From Candidatus Gastranaerophilales bacterium (lineage in GTDB: Bacteria > Cyanobacteriota > Vampirovibrionia > Gastranaerophilales > Gastranaerophilaceae): a DNA stretch of 44,929 nt. How positions within the stretch are numbered: position 1 is the first letter of the stretch; the number at the start of each line of letters is the position of its first letter. Under the pieces are notes generated by a model. That model made no database searches and was not told the DNA's origin. It saw only the letters and a list, made by a program, of their open reading frames with translations. Made by a program: the position numbers and the translations under genes. Location of the stretch: positions 1 to 44,929 of the forward strand of contig CALUTG010000009.1 in the NCBI GenBank assembly GCA_944323615.1, read 5' to 3'. Shown piece after piece: positions 33,765 to 42,344 of this stretch.

Positions 33765-34659
33765 ATTTATAAAATGTATATTTATCTCTTGCACTTTCCA
33801 ATAAATCGTCTTTATTTCGAATATAAAAAGGTTTGTAACTGCCACCAGAATAACAAGTACTATAATCATCATAATCCGGTCTAATAGCTTTGCAAATATT
33901 TCTGAAATCTCTCATCACTCCGCTGTCATGTACAATGCCGGTTTTGTCCAAATACTTTCTAAAAGCAATACTATCAGCAGTATACTGACCCAGAACATTT
34001 CCGTAATATGGCATATGGTTGTCCCTATTAACTTCTTCCATATTTTTTATAAACCTCTGATATTCCTTAGTCGTCATATTTTCTTTCAGATAATTCAATT
34101 TTTTATCTAATAGTCTTTGTTTGTTAGTATGATGAAAATGCTCAGTCAAGATAGGAAAAATTTTTTCATCATACTTATAAGAATTCTCTATTCTATCTGC
34201 AGCTTCTTTATAGCCATGATCTTTCAGTATATCAGAAAAAGCCCGGCGATCTAGTTTTCTTTGATCCCCCTCTGCTTGCACTTCCATCATAGTTGCATTT
34301 CTGAACGCATAATCATAATAATCAAAAGCAAAACTCTCTGCCGCTCTCTCAGTATAATCTCTATACTCTGCATAAGCCCGCATACGTGCTTCCAGCGGGG
34401 CATCGTAAGTCCTTGGTTTGGACAATATTGCGCCCGCTGTGATTGCGCCTGCCGCACCCAGAGCTGCCGCAATACGTACTGCCCATTTTTTGAATTTAGG
34501 TGATTTCATACCGGTTTTTACAAACTCATCCGCCCCCTGTGCTGCCTGTGCAGCAGCCTTTGCTTCCGCTGCCGCAGCTTTCGCCGCTTGTTTTTGCGCC
34601 TTACTTATTTTTGCTAATCTAATTAAAACATTCTGATGTCTCACGGGTTTTACGTTCAT
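33763..34659 (-). CDS. 298-aa protein of unknown function with Ala/Lys-rich N-terminus
   Basis: Not recognised. Residues 1-60 are basic and Ala-rich and probably form a helix (KAQKQAAKAAAAEAKAAAQAAQ pattern). A hydrophobic segment at about 61-80 (AVRIAAALGAAGAITAGAIL) could span the membrane. The rest is polar, rich in Tyr, Asp and Arg. The ATG at 34659 lies 8 bases after AAGGAG and is preferred over a GTG at 34668. It converges with the 738-aa gene through a shared terminator hairpin. Confidence 0.7.
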   Translation of the reverse strand: MNVKPVRHQNVLIRLAKISKAQKQAAKAAAAEAKAAAQAAQGADEFVKTGMKSPKFKKWAVRIAAALGAAGAITAGAILSKPRTYDAPLEARMRAYAEYRDYTERAAESFAFDYYDYAFRNATMMEVQAEGDQRKLDRRAFSDILKDHGYKEAADRIENSYKYDEKIFPILTEHFHHTNKQRLLDKKLNYLKENMTTKEYQRFIKNMEEVNRDNHMPYYGNVLGQYTADSIAFRKYLDKTGIVHDSGVMRDFRNICKAIRPDYDDYSTCYSGGSYKPFYIRNKDDLLESARDKYTFYK

Positions 34660-34789
34660 ATAATACACTCCTTAATAATTTGTTGGTTTATTTATTAATG
34701 TTCTTATTAAAAGACATAAACACTTTTTTTGCCAATATATTTGACAAAAATTTACAAAAGTTAAAGAAAATAGGGCAAATAGGGGGGGG

Positions 34790-34823
34790 CACCTCACCCC
34801 ATCCCTCTCCTTACAGGAGAGGG
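34790..34823 (+). repeat. Hairpin repeat (cctctcc/ggagagg), copy 1
   Basis: These 34 bases are identical to 35163-35196. The core is ccctctcct/aggagaggg. Confidence 0.85.
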
Positions 34824-34841
34824 AGTATTACTATCACTCAA

Positions 34842-34876
34842 TCACTTGAAAGATCCTGAATCAAGTTCAGGATGAC
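34842..34876 (+). repeat. Palindromic tcaggatgac element, copy 1
   Basis: These 35 bases are identical to 35095-35129, with an inverted, slightly changed copy at 30345-30379. The core is tcctgaa/ttcagga. Confidence 0.85.
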
Positions 34877-34943
34877 GCGGCACTTTGCGTTTTGTATTCC
34901 GTTTTTCGTCATTCCGAGTTTGACCCGGAATCTATGTAAGCTT

Positions 34944-34990
34944 GTACATTTCTTTTTCTTTATTTGCGAAGCAAAGAAAAAGAAATGTAC
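34944..34990. repeat. Long perfect palindrome with 18-bp arms
   Basis: GTACATTTCTTTTTCTTT (34944-34961) and its exact complement (34973-34990) flank an 11-base loop. A shorter relative with the same loop sequence inverted lies at 30475-30515. Confidence 0.85.
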
Positions 34991-35094
34991 CTAAAGAAAA
35001 AGAAAACACGCTATTGCTGCATTTTTCTGACAAAAAATGCCTGAGATACCCCCTCTCCATAAGAAGAGGAGATAATACCCCCCCTATTCACTAG

Positions 35095-35129
35095 TCACTT
35101 GAAAGATCCTGAATCAAGTTCAGGATGAC
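35095..35129 (+). repeat. Palindromic tcaggatgac element, copy 2
   Basis: Identical to 34842-34876. Exact identity 250 bases apart suggests recent copying or gene conversion. Confidence 0.85.
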
Positions 35130-35162
35130 AGTTGATTTGACGATTCAAAATTCACGGGTTAT

Positions 35163-35196
35163 CACCTCACCCCATCCCTCTCCTTACAGGAGAGGG
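35163..35196 (+). repeat. Hairpin repeat (cctctcc/ggagagg), copy 2
   Basis: Identical over 34 bases to 34790-34823. Confidence 0.85.
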
Positions 35197-35247
35197 GGCT
35201 TATTAATTACTTAGTCACTTTCTTCGATTCACAACTCACAGCCCCTC

Positions 35248-35793
35248 TTACCCCAGCAAAATTTTTTCCAAATCTGCCAGAGCTTGCGCTATGCTGTCAT
35301 TTACAATCTTGTAATCAAATTTTTCGGAATTTTTTATCTCAAGTTTGGTTGACTCAAGCCGTTTTTTAATAGCCTCTTCCGACTCGGTTTTTCTGCCTCT
35401 GAGTCTTGACTCAAGCTCCTCCATTGACGGCGGAAGTATAAAAATCAGTTTAGCCTCAGGCATAAGAGATTTTACATTCAAAGCACCTTTTGTATCAATC
35501 TCTAATATCAAATTGTGCCCGGAATTAAGAGTTTTTTCAACATAATCCTTTCCGGTTCCATACATATTTCCGGAAAACTCCGCCCACTCAAGAAAGTCTC
35601 CGTTCTCAACACGTTTAATAAACTCCGGTTTAGAAAGGAAAAAATAATTTACTCCGTCAACCTCACCCTCTCTGGGCGCGCGGGTTGTACAGGACACAGA
35701 GAGTTTGAACTCCGGATGTTTATTTAAAAATTCCTTGATTACAGTACCTTTTCCGACACCCGAAGAGCCGGAGATTACAAATAATTTTCCCAT
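35248..35793 (-). CDS. gmk: Guanylate kinase
   Basis: This enzyme phosphorylates GMP to GDP. The 181 aa begin with the P-loop SGSSGVGKGT (8-17). The GMP-binding region has SCTTRAPREGEVDGVNYFF, then NGDFLEWAEF and YGT. A lid region with E-S-R-L-R-G-R follows. Its ATG comes directly after the pdc stop with no spacing, so its ribosome binding site (AAAGGAATT) lies inside the pdc coding end. Pairing a nucleotide kinase with a fermentation gene is unusual and probably reflects only shared transcription. Confidence 0.95.
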   Translation of the reverse strand: MGKLFVISGSSGVGKGTVIKEFLNKHPEFKLSVSCTTRAPREGEVDGVNYFFLSKPEFIKRVENGDFLEWAEFSGNMYGTGKDYVEKTLNSGHNLILEIDTKGALNVKSLMPEAKLIFILPPSMEELESRLRGRKTESEEAIKKRLESTKLEIKNSEKFDYKIVNDSIAQALADLEKILLG

Positions 35794-37539
35794 CTATTCT
35801 TTAAATTCCTTTAAACTTTGGTGTACGTGTGTTTCAAAATTCAAATCAGAACTGAGCTTTTCCGGTTCTTTTTTTACTTCGCAATAAGTTTCCGGAATTG
35901 TTACGGAAGATTTTTCCGCTCTTGATTTAGAATCTCCAAAAACTTCTCTGGTAAGTTCCGGCATATCCATTTTATCCGTACAAATCTCAATATAACAGAG
36001 TTTATTCATAATCTGTGTAACTTTCAACGCTTTATCAAAGTCATCTTCCGTTGTAACCCTTGTTGCCCAGACCTCACCCTCAAATACACGCGCAAATTTC
36101 GCATAATTCATCTGCATAATTTCATTAAACTTGTCATCAGGGCTGTCGGAAAGAATTCTCTCAATCGTGTATCCACCGTTATTTAAAACGATAATAACAG
36201 GTTTAATTCCGCGTCTTAACATATTTCCGATTTCCATTGCGGTAAGCTGATGCGAGCCTTCTCCGGTGATTAAAATAACTCTTGAATTAGGGTTAGCCGT
36301 ACAAACCCCGAGAGTCGCCGGCGTTGCCCAACCGATTGAGCCCCACAGAGTCTGGGTGTGCATCTCCACATTCTTCGGAAATTTTATCTGGCACATGCCG
36401 TGCGGAATAATTCCTGTTTCTGCAACAACAATATCATTATCCGTAATAAATTCCTGCAGACGGGGATAAATATATTCCGACGTTAATTTGCCATTCGGTA
36501 TTTTTGTTTTTTCATAGCCGATAACCGGTTTTTCAAACTCATAATCCTTGTGTTCAATCTTAGCACTCAAGCCTTCCAGAACGTCGGACATTTTTACATT
36601 TTCATACTTAATCCCGTTTACGTAAGTATAAGTTCCGTAAATTGCGGCATGAGAATTTATCTTGTAAGGAAGATTAAATCCAAAAGAGTTCAAATCCCCG
36701 TATATCGGTCCTACCGCAATCAAGCAGTCCGTTTCCTCAAGATATTTTTGCGCGACAGGATTACGATACTTATGATAATACATTCCGAGATATTTTTCGT
36801 AATCGGAATCAATAAGATTATTTCCCATTAAAAAGTTTGTTACCGGAATCCCTGATTTTTCCACAAATTCTCTAAATTCAAGTCTTGCGTCAAACCTTTT
36901 AATAAGAGAATCCCCGAGAATTACCGGTTTTTCTGATTTTTCTATTTTATCCAAAATTTTATTTACAACAGTATCAAGAGTATCCTTATCGCTTGTCCAG
37001 CTGTAATCGACATCTCTTGAAGAGATTTCCATTGTTGCAATATCCAGAGGAATAGCAAGATAAACCGGTCTGCGTTCTTTGACAAAAACTTTCAAAACCC
37101 TGTCTATTTCAAGCTTTGCATTATCCCTGTTTAAAAAAGCCGTCGCAGCGGTTACATGTTTATGTGCTTCTTCAAAAGCATAAGGTCTCGGGTCATAAAA
37201 GTTATGATGCACAGGAGTTTTGTTCTCAATACATTTTGTCGCAGGAGCTCCGACTATTGTAATTACGGGAATATTTTCCGCATAACTTCCTGCAATTGCA
37301 TTAATTGCACTGAGTTCACCGACTCCGTAGGTCGTAATTATAGCCCCGAACCCTCGCTGCCTCGCGTAACCGTCTGCCGCATATCCTGCATTAAGTTCAT
37401 TTGTACAGCCTATCCAGTTTGTATTCGGATTGTTTTCAACCGCATACAAAAGATTAAAATTGTAATCCCCCGGAAGCCCAAAGAAATCATTAATGCCAAT
37501 TTCTTCCAGCTTTTTTATTAAATATTCGGCAGTATTCAT
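35794..37539 (-). CDS. pdc: Thiamine-diphosphate 2-keto acid decarboxylase (pyruvate decarboxylase type)
   Basis: It removes CO2 from pyruvate (or indolepyruvate) to give an aldehyde. The 581 aa show Asp25, Glu48, the paired His111-His112 and Glu460, which match the catalytic residues D27, E50, H113, H114 and E473 of the Zymomonas enzyme. The ThDP motif starts with GEGSHQ (426-431) and ends with NN (453-454). The His pair and Glu separate it from acetolactate synthase. Indolepyruvate or phenylpyruvate decarboxylase cannot be excluded. The upstream neighbour is an iron alcohol dehydrogenase (51 bases), so acetaldehyde to ethanol is the likely route. Confidence 0.88.
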   Translation of the reverse strand: MNTAEYLIKKLEEIGINDFFGLPGDYNFNLLYAVENNPNTNWIGCTNELNAGYAADGYARQRGFGAIITTYGVGELSAINAIAGSYAENIPVITIVGAPATKCIENKTPVHHNFYDPRPYAFEEAHKHVTAATAFLNRDNAKLEIDRVLKVFVKERRPVYLAIPLDIATMEISSRDVDYSWTSDKDTLDTVVNKILDKIEKSEKPVILGDSLIKRFDARLEFREFVEKSGIPVTNFLMGNNLIDSDYEKYLGMYYHKYRNPVAQKYLEETDCLIAVGPIYGDLNSFGFNLPYKINSHAAIYGTYTYVNGIKYENVKMSDVLEGLSAKIEHKDYEFEKPVIGYEKTKIPNGKLTSEYIYPRLQEFITDNDIVVAETGIIPHGMCQIKFPKNVEMHTQTLWGSIGWATPATLGVCTANPNSRVILITGEGSHQLTAMEIGNMLRRGIKPVIIVLNNGGYTIERILSDSPDDKFNEIMQMNYAKFARVFEGEVWATRVTTEDDFDKALKVTQIMNKLCYIEICTDKMDMPELTREVFGDSKSRAEKSSVTIPETYCEVKKEPEKLSSDLNFETHVHQSLKEFKE

Positions 37540-37590
37540 AATTAAAACCCTCTAGTCTGTTAAATAAATAGTACCAGAAAGATATTACGA

Positions 37591-38748
37591 TTACAAAGCC
37601 AATTTTAAAATTTCTTCAACATCCTTTTTAGTTAATAAATCAGTATTACCAAGAAGTTTCATTGTTTGAGATGCCAGAAATTCAATATCCGGATTTGTTA
37701 TCCCCGCTTCCGAAAGTGTAACCGGTACGCCAAGCCTGCTGAACAAAACTTTAAATTGGATAATCGTTTTATCAGCAAGACTCTTTTCCTCATCTCCCGT
37801 AAGTCCAAAAACATTTTTACCAAACATCGCCAGACGTTTTTGATATTTTTCTTTGTAATAAGTCATTGAAGCCGGAATCAAAATCGCAAGCCCGTTTGCA
37901 TGGGTAATATCATAAACAGCGCTTAAAGGATGTTCAATTACGTGATTAACAATTACATGCGGCCCTGCTCCGCAGTTTACAAGACCGTTCCAGGCAAGTG
38001 TTGCAGTCCACATAATATTCGCTCTGGCTTCTAAATCCTTAGGATTCTTAACCAATCTTTCCAAGGCCTCTAAGTCAGATTTTACAAGAGCTTCAACAAA
38101 CCTATCCAGAATAAAAGAATCGTTATCCGTCTTAGAAAAATAGGCTTCCATTGAATGAGTCATAATATCAATTGCCGCAGCAATAGTATACTCGACAGGA
38201 ATAGACAACGTTGTTTCCGGATCCAAAATCGAAAAGACCGGATAGTTTAAAGAAGTCCTAAATCCCCACTTATCTTTGGTTTCTTCATTAGTAATAACAC
38301 CGTTAGGATTCATCTCTGAACCGGTAGCAGGTACTGTTAAAATTACATATAGAGGAATTGATTTTTTAGGAACAGCCTTATGGCAATAAAAATCCCATAA
38401 ATCGCCTTTATAGCAAGCACCGATTGCAATAGCCTTACTTTCATCAACTACACTTCCGCCCCCAAGCGCCAGAATACCGTCCACTTTCTCTTCTCTTGCC
38501 AAGGCAGCACCCGCCTGTGCATGTTTTAAGGTTGGGTTAGGTTTTATACCGGAATACTCAACATACTCAATCCCGTGTTCTTTCAAGGATTTTACAACTG
38601 TATCAAAGATGCCGTTCTTTTTAACACTGCCTTTTCCGGTAGTTAAAAGAACTTTTTTGGCTTTTCCTTCAAGCAAACTCCCGATTTCTTTAATTCTTCC
38701 GTTTCCGAAAATAATTTCCGTAGGGTTTTTGTAATTAAAACTTTTCAT
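37591..38748 (-). CDS. Iron-containing alcohol dehydrogenase (butanol dehydrogenase/YqhD type)
   Basis: It is an NAD(P)H-dependent aldehyde reductase/alcohol dehydrogenase of 385 aa. The cofactor motif GGGSVVDESK lies at 96-105. Metal ligands are Asp194, His198, His273 and His283, all present. The N-terminus NPTEIIFGNGRI is typical of the BDH/YqhD subgroup. It lies 23 bases before rsmG's end and 51 bases ahead of pdc on the same strand, so the two probably make ethanol and recycle NAD(P)+ from glycolysis. A subgroup preference for NADPH is known for YqhD but is not decided here. Confidence 0.92.
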   Translation of the reverse strand: MKSFNYKNPTEIIFGNGRIKEIGSLLEGKAKKVLLTTGKGSVKKNGIFDTVVKSLKEHGIEYVEYSGIKPNPTLKHAQAGAALAREEKVDGILALGGGSVVDESKAIAIGACYKGDLWDFYCHKAVPKKSIPLYVILTVPATGSEMNPNGVITNEETKDKWGFRTSLNYPVFSILDPETTLSIPVEYTIAAAIDIMTHSMEAYFSKTDNDSFILDRFVEALVKSDLEALERLVKNPKDLEARANIMWTATLAWNGLVNCGAGPHVIVNHVIEHPLSAVYDITHANGLAILIPASMTYYKEKYQKRLAMFGKNVFGLTGDEEKSLADKTIIQFKVLFSRLGVPVTLSEAGITNPDIEFLASQTMKLLGNTDLLTKKDVEEILKLAL

Positions 38749-38771
38749 CCTGACCGCCCCCTTTTTTAAAG

Positions 38772-39371
38772 TTAATTCCTGATAACTACTAAATATCTTT
38801 CATAAACCTCCTCTGTCGGAAGAGAGTATTCTATAATATCAACTACACCTGCATTATAACGCTTTAATACATCTTTTGCATTTTCAATTTCTTCAGATGC
38901 TTTTTTAGATTTATAAGCAACAAAATATCCGCCTTTTTTAAGCAGAGGAAGGGCATATCCGGAAATCTTTTCCAGATCTCCGACAGCACGGCTTAATACA
39001 ACATCGAACTTTTGTCCCGACAGGTTTTCCGCTCTATCACATATAAGGTCTAAATTTTTGAGCCCTAATTTCTCTTTTATTGAGATAACCGAATTAATTT
39101 TTTTTCTTATGCTGTCTATTCCGACTATCTTCAAATCAGGATATTCCATCGCTACAGGAACACACGGAAAACCGCCTCCGCACCCGATATCCAGAATTTT
39201 CCCTCCGGAAATTCCGTATTTCTCAAAGAAAAGTTTTACACCGAGAGAATCATAGAAATGCTTTTCGTACAAAAACTTTTCATCATTTTTAGAAATTAAA
39301 TTGTGCTTGGAATTTTCTTCCAAAAACACCTTTTTAAATTCTTCAAAATCTTTAGTAATACTAATTTTCAT
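38772..39371 (-). CDS. rsmG: 16S rRNA m7G527 methyltransferase
   Basis: RsmG (GidB) methylates G527 of 16S rRNA. The SAM site ILDIGCGGGFPCVPVA is visible, followed by VGIDSIRKK, and VLSRAVGDLEKI is typical. The start is uncertain. The ATG at 39371 (MKISI) gives 199 aa and an 11-base overlap with the upstream gene. An ATG at 39389 or a GTG at 39404 would give 205 or 210 aa; all have weak ribosome binding sites. It sits between the ATPase/TPR gene and adh and is not next to gidA/mnmG. Confidence 0.93.
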   Translation of the reverse strand: MKISITKDFEEFKKVFLEENSKHNLISKNDEKFLYEKHFYDSLGVKLFFEKYGISGGKILDIGCGGGFPCVPVAMEYPDLKIVGIDSIRKKINSVISIKEKLGLKNLDLICDRAENLSGQKFDVVLSRAVGDLEKISGYALPLLKKGGYFVAYKSKKASEEIENAKDVLKRYNAGVVDIIEYSLPTEEVYERYLVVIRN

Positions 39372-41598
39372 ACTTCTTTGCAATCTCATTAAATTCTTCT
39401 GCACTCATTCTCAAGCGCATATCGTTGATTCTTGTCTCTATTTTATTAATATCAACCGTTCCGGCAAGATTCTCCGCTGTCTTTTTGGCTTTGAAATATT
39501 CCCGCAAAGCTTCTTTATGCTTATTCGGCTCATTATAATAATAGTCTCCGAGCGCAAGAGTTGATTCCAGAATATAAAAATCTTCATTAATAAATTCTGC
39601 ACTCTTCTTAGCCTCTATTAAATATTCAAGCTGCTTTTTCTTATCCAGCTTCGCCAGATGAGAAGCATTATAATAAATTCCGTCATAATTATTGCTTGAT
39701 TTATCCAAATTGTAAGCGTGCAGAAAGCAATCCAGAGCTTCGTCATAAGTGCCGTTCTCATAATAACAAGAAGCTAAGTTTGAATATGCAAGCGATTTAT
39801 ACGGGTTTTCAACAGGAATCGCAATACATTTATTATAATACCCATACGCCTGTTCCATTTCACCCCTGTCATCACAGGAAAGCGCATATTTAAAATAAAG
39901 TTCTGCCAGAGTTTGATCCTCTACATTGTCATCTAAAGATTCTAACGCTTTTTTATAATAAGTATAAGCATCATCAGGATTATTCATGCTTGAATATATA
40001 TTTCCCAGAAGGGTGCAGGAGCTTACCATAAGTGATTGAGGAGTATCAACAGAATAAATAACTTTTTTTGCAGTCTCAATCGCTCTTTCATTTTTGTACA
40101 TTTTGAAATACAAATCAGTCATTTCATAGTAAAGATAGTTTAAGTTAATAAACTCATTATGCTGCTTATAATATGTTTCAACAAGTTCATAAAAATGGCT
40201 TGCCATATAATAATCAGCGACTTCTTTATAAAGCCTTGCCAGATGAAGCCTGATATCCACAACAGTAATCAAGTCAATCCCCTCTGAATCAAGAATTTTT
40301 TTATAACTTTCAATAGCTTCCGTAAACTTTTTGTCCGCTTCCAACTCTTCAGCAGCTTTTAATCTGTCAGAAATAGTCTGCCCGCCGGATGCCGGTTCAT
40401 CCTTTTGTTCTGAAACTTTTTCAGGCAGCGGATTTTTATTATCTTCCCTTACACCGTTTTCAATTTCAAAAATACATTTATTATGATATTCTATCTCAGC
40501 CCTCAATGCTTGCCGTGAAATCAGCATTGCCCGCTGTTTCAAAGGCTGTTTTAACTGGCTTTCATAAATATTTATAATATATTTATGCAGCTTTATCTCT
40601 ATTTTATCCGGAATCGCAATATCTATTTTTTGCAAAAAATAATCCTGAACATATATCATCTCGCCTGATTGAAATATCATTAAATTAGATTTTAAATACT
40701 CAATCGAAAATTCATCATAAAGTTCAAAAATTGCAAGCGCATTGAGAGATATACCATGTCTTATCGTACGCAGAAACCAGAAAAAATTCCTTATTACATT
40801 AGGAATAAGATTAATATATGTCATGCCAAGATATGAATCAAAAGACATTCCGGACATGGTAAATTTTTGAAGAAAATCATTTAAAGTTGTTTTCATTGCC
40901 TGAACAATTTTGACTGACAAGGCCGTATAATAATAATATCCCCTTGTATATTTATAGAAATCTTCTATTGTTGTATCTGTTGCCTGAATTAAATTTGAAG
41001 TTAAAAATTCTTTAAAAATTTCTTTTGTAAAAGCTTTAAGAAAGAGTTTCCTATCCTCCTGAATACCTGAAAGCAAATTTTGTTTCATCGCTCTAGTAGA
41101 AACAATCAGCCTGACATTTGGCTCACTAAGAACTTGAGAAAGCATGTCCGAAATAAGCGTCATATTTTCTTCCAGTACATCATCCAAAGAATGAAGTATA
41201 ATTACAAAAGGTTTTTTGATAGAAGAAATATGCTGATGAAATTTTACCCCTAGGGTGGTAATCTTAGCATTTAAACTGACAGCTTTAGATATTGCAAGAT
41301 TTTCAATAGTATCAATGAAAGAAAGCAATATATCATCACACACTGTTGCTTCTTTACAATAATACTCAAGTTTTATAACATCATTTGCCAAAAATTCGGT
41401 TATGTAATTTATAAACTGCCGCTTTCCTGTACCTAAAAATCCATGGATATATAAAAACTTTTCCTCAGAGCCAAGAAAATCTACAGCTTTAATAATTTCT
41501 GCATAATTATTTTTCAACAAAAAAGGATTAATTTTATCAGAATCAGGTAAAATTATGTTCTCTCTGTCAATTGAGCTGTTTAAAAATTCATAATCCAT
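39361..41598 (-). CDS. P-loop ATPase fused to TPR repeats (STAND-like)
   Basis: The 745-aa protein has an N-terminal NTPase domain. The P-loop-like GFLGTGKR is at 53-60, with Arg where Ser or Thr is normal. A Walker B-like strand PFVIILHSLDD (131-141) follows, then an R-L-I-V-S-T-R sensor-like strand near 158-164 and a winged-helix-like part (about 260-340). An acidic, Gln/Pro-rich linker (about 355-395) leads to eight or so TPR repeats (about 400-720). This order is that of STAND signalling ATPases. The altered P-loop raises the question of whether it hydrolyses ATP. It heads the five-gene run ending in gmk and overlaps rsmG. Confidence 0.75.
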   Translation of the reverse strand: MDYEFLNSSIDRENIILPDSDKINPFLLKNNYAEIIKAVDFLGSEEKFLYIHGFLGTGKRQFINYITEFLANDVIKLEYYCKEATVCDDILLSFIDTIENLAISKAVSLNAKITTLGVKFHQHISSIKKPFVIILHSLDDVLEENMTLISDMLSQVLSEPNVRLIVSTRAMKQNLLSGIQEDRKLFLKAFTKEIFKEFLTSNLIQATDTTIEDFYKYTRGYYYYTALSVKIVQAMKTTLNDFLQKFTMSGMSFDSYLGMTYINLIPNVIRNFFWFLRTIRHGISLNALAIFELYDEFSIEYLKSNLMIFQSGEMIYVQDYFLQKIDIAIPDKIEIKLHKYIINIYESQLKQPLKQRAMLISRQALRAEIEYHNKCIFEIENGVREDNKNPLPEKVSEQKDEPASGGQTISDRLKAAEELEADKKFTEAIESYKKILDSEGIDLITVVDIRLHLARLYKEVADYYMASHFYELVETYYKQHNEFINLNYLYYEMTDLYFKMYKNERAIETAKKVIYSVDTPQSLMVSSCTLLGNIYSSMNNPDDAYTYYKKALESLDDNVEDQTLAELYFKYALSCDDRGEMEQAYGYYNKCIAIPVENPYKSLAYSNLASCYYENGTYDEALDCFLHAYNLDKSSNNYDGIYYNASHLAKLDKKKQLEYLIEAKKSAEFINEDFYILESTLALGDYYYNEPNKHKEALREYFKAKKTAENLAGTVDINKIETRINDMRLRMSAEEFNEIAKKYEN

Positions 41599-41638
41599 AC
41601 AACGATTTTAAATGATATTAATTGTTTTTGCAAATATT

Positions 41639-41647
41639 TGGTATAAT
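41639..41647 (+). promoter_or_regulatory. Extended -10 promoter of plsY
   Basis: TGG followed by TATAAT (41642-41647) lies about 22 bases before the plsY start. A TTGTTT at 41622 is too close for a normal -35. Confidence 0.5.
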
Positions 41648-41668
41648 AATTACTAAAAAGGAGGAAGT

Positions 41669-42277
41669 ATGATAAGTGCAATATTTGATTTAGTACTAAC
41701 AGTTGTAATAGCCTATATTATAGGTTCAATCCCGACAGGCTATCTTATAGTAAAAGCAAAGACCGGTCAGGATATAAGAACCGTCGGTTCAGGTTCAACA
41801 GGAGCCACTAATGTGAAAAGAGTTCTCGGGAAAAAGTGGTTCTTTACAGTCATGCTCCTTGATGCCCTCAAAGGTGCAATACCGGTTGTATTAGCTAAAT
41901 ATTTTGTAAATGCCGGAACATCTTTAGGCATTGCCCCTGTTGCAGCAGCAATAGCCGTTATAATAGGACACAGCAAACCTTGTTTTCTGCAATTTAAAGG
42001 AGGAAAATCCGTTGCCTCAGGCGTCGGAACTATTCTTGCACTTAATTTTACAGCCGGACTTATAATCGCAGCCGTATGGGGGGTAGTAACTTACTTTACA
42101 AAATATGTTTCTGCAGGTTCAATAACAGCCCTTCTGCTTTCTCCAATTATAATGTTTCTTTGCGGAACCCCGATTGCTTATTCTCTATATTGTCTTTTAG
42201 GTGCAATCTATATCGTATATCTCCACAGAGAAAATATTAAACGTTTAATAAACGGTACAGAAAATAAGGTTAGATAA
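41669..42277 (+). CDS. plsY: Acyl-phosphate:glycerol-3-phosphate acyltransferase
   Basis: This enzyme makes lysophosphatidic acid, the first step of phospholipid synthesis in most bacteria. It has 202 aa and about five membrane segments. The three PlsY motifs are visible: GSIPTGYLI with DIRTVGSGSTGATNV, then GHSKPCFLQFKGGKSVASG, and the C-terminal H-R-E-N-I-K-R-L segment. AAAGGAGG precedes the ATG by about 5 bases. It is monocistronic, with a strong terminator behind it. It feeds the same pathway as cdsA at 1905. Confidence 0.95.
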   Translation: MISAIFDLVLTVVIAYIIGSIPTGYLIVKAKTGQDIRTVGSGSTGATNVKRVLGKKWFFTVMLLDALKGAIPVVLAKYFVNAGTSLGIAPVAAAIAVIIGHSKPCFLQFKGGKSVASGVGTILALNFTAGLIIAAVWGVVTYFTKYVSAGSITALLLSPIIMFLCGTPIAYSLYCLLGAIYIVYLHRENIKRLINGTENKVR

Positions 42278-42289
42278 TATATAAATAAA

Positions 42290-42330
42290 ACAGAGGGGGC
42301 GGATACAATGTATCCGCCCCCTCTGTTATT
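42290..42330. terminator. Bidirectional terminator between plsY and the phosphorylase-like gene
   Basis: A perfect 17-bp G+C-rich stem (42290-42306 with 42310-42326, loop AAT) is followed by TATTTCT. On the other side an A-rich tract gives T's for the minus strand. It serves both convergent genes. Confidence 0.9.
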
Positions 42331-42344
42331 TCTCACTTTAAGTG

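Larger units (their letters stand above)
34660..35247. other. Repeat-rich gap before gmk
   Basis: No gene is supported in these 588 bases. The gap is a mosaic of short palindromic modules: two identical 34-base hairpins (34790-34823, 35163-35196), two identical 35-base elements (34842-34876, 35095-35129), a tcattccgagtttgacccggaatct palindrome (about 34909-34933), a 47-base long-arm palindrome (34944-34990) and a catttttc-type hairpin (about 35018-35042). Related copies occur at 30180-30520, some inverted. Confidence 0.75.

Noticed and set aside
34790-35196. Possible insertion sequence
   Set aside because: No transposase frame lies between the identical 34-base copies, and no target duplication is seen.
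35794-37539. Acetolactate synthase
   Set aside because: The His111-His112 pair and Glu460 are the mark of the pyruvate/indolepyruvate decarboxylase group.
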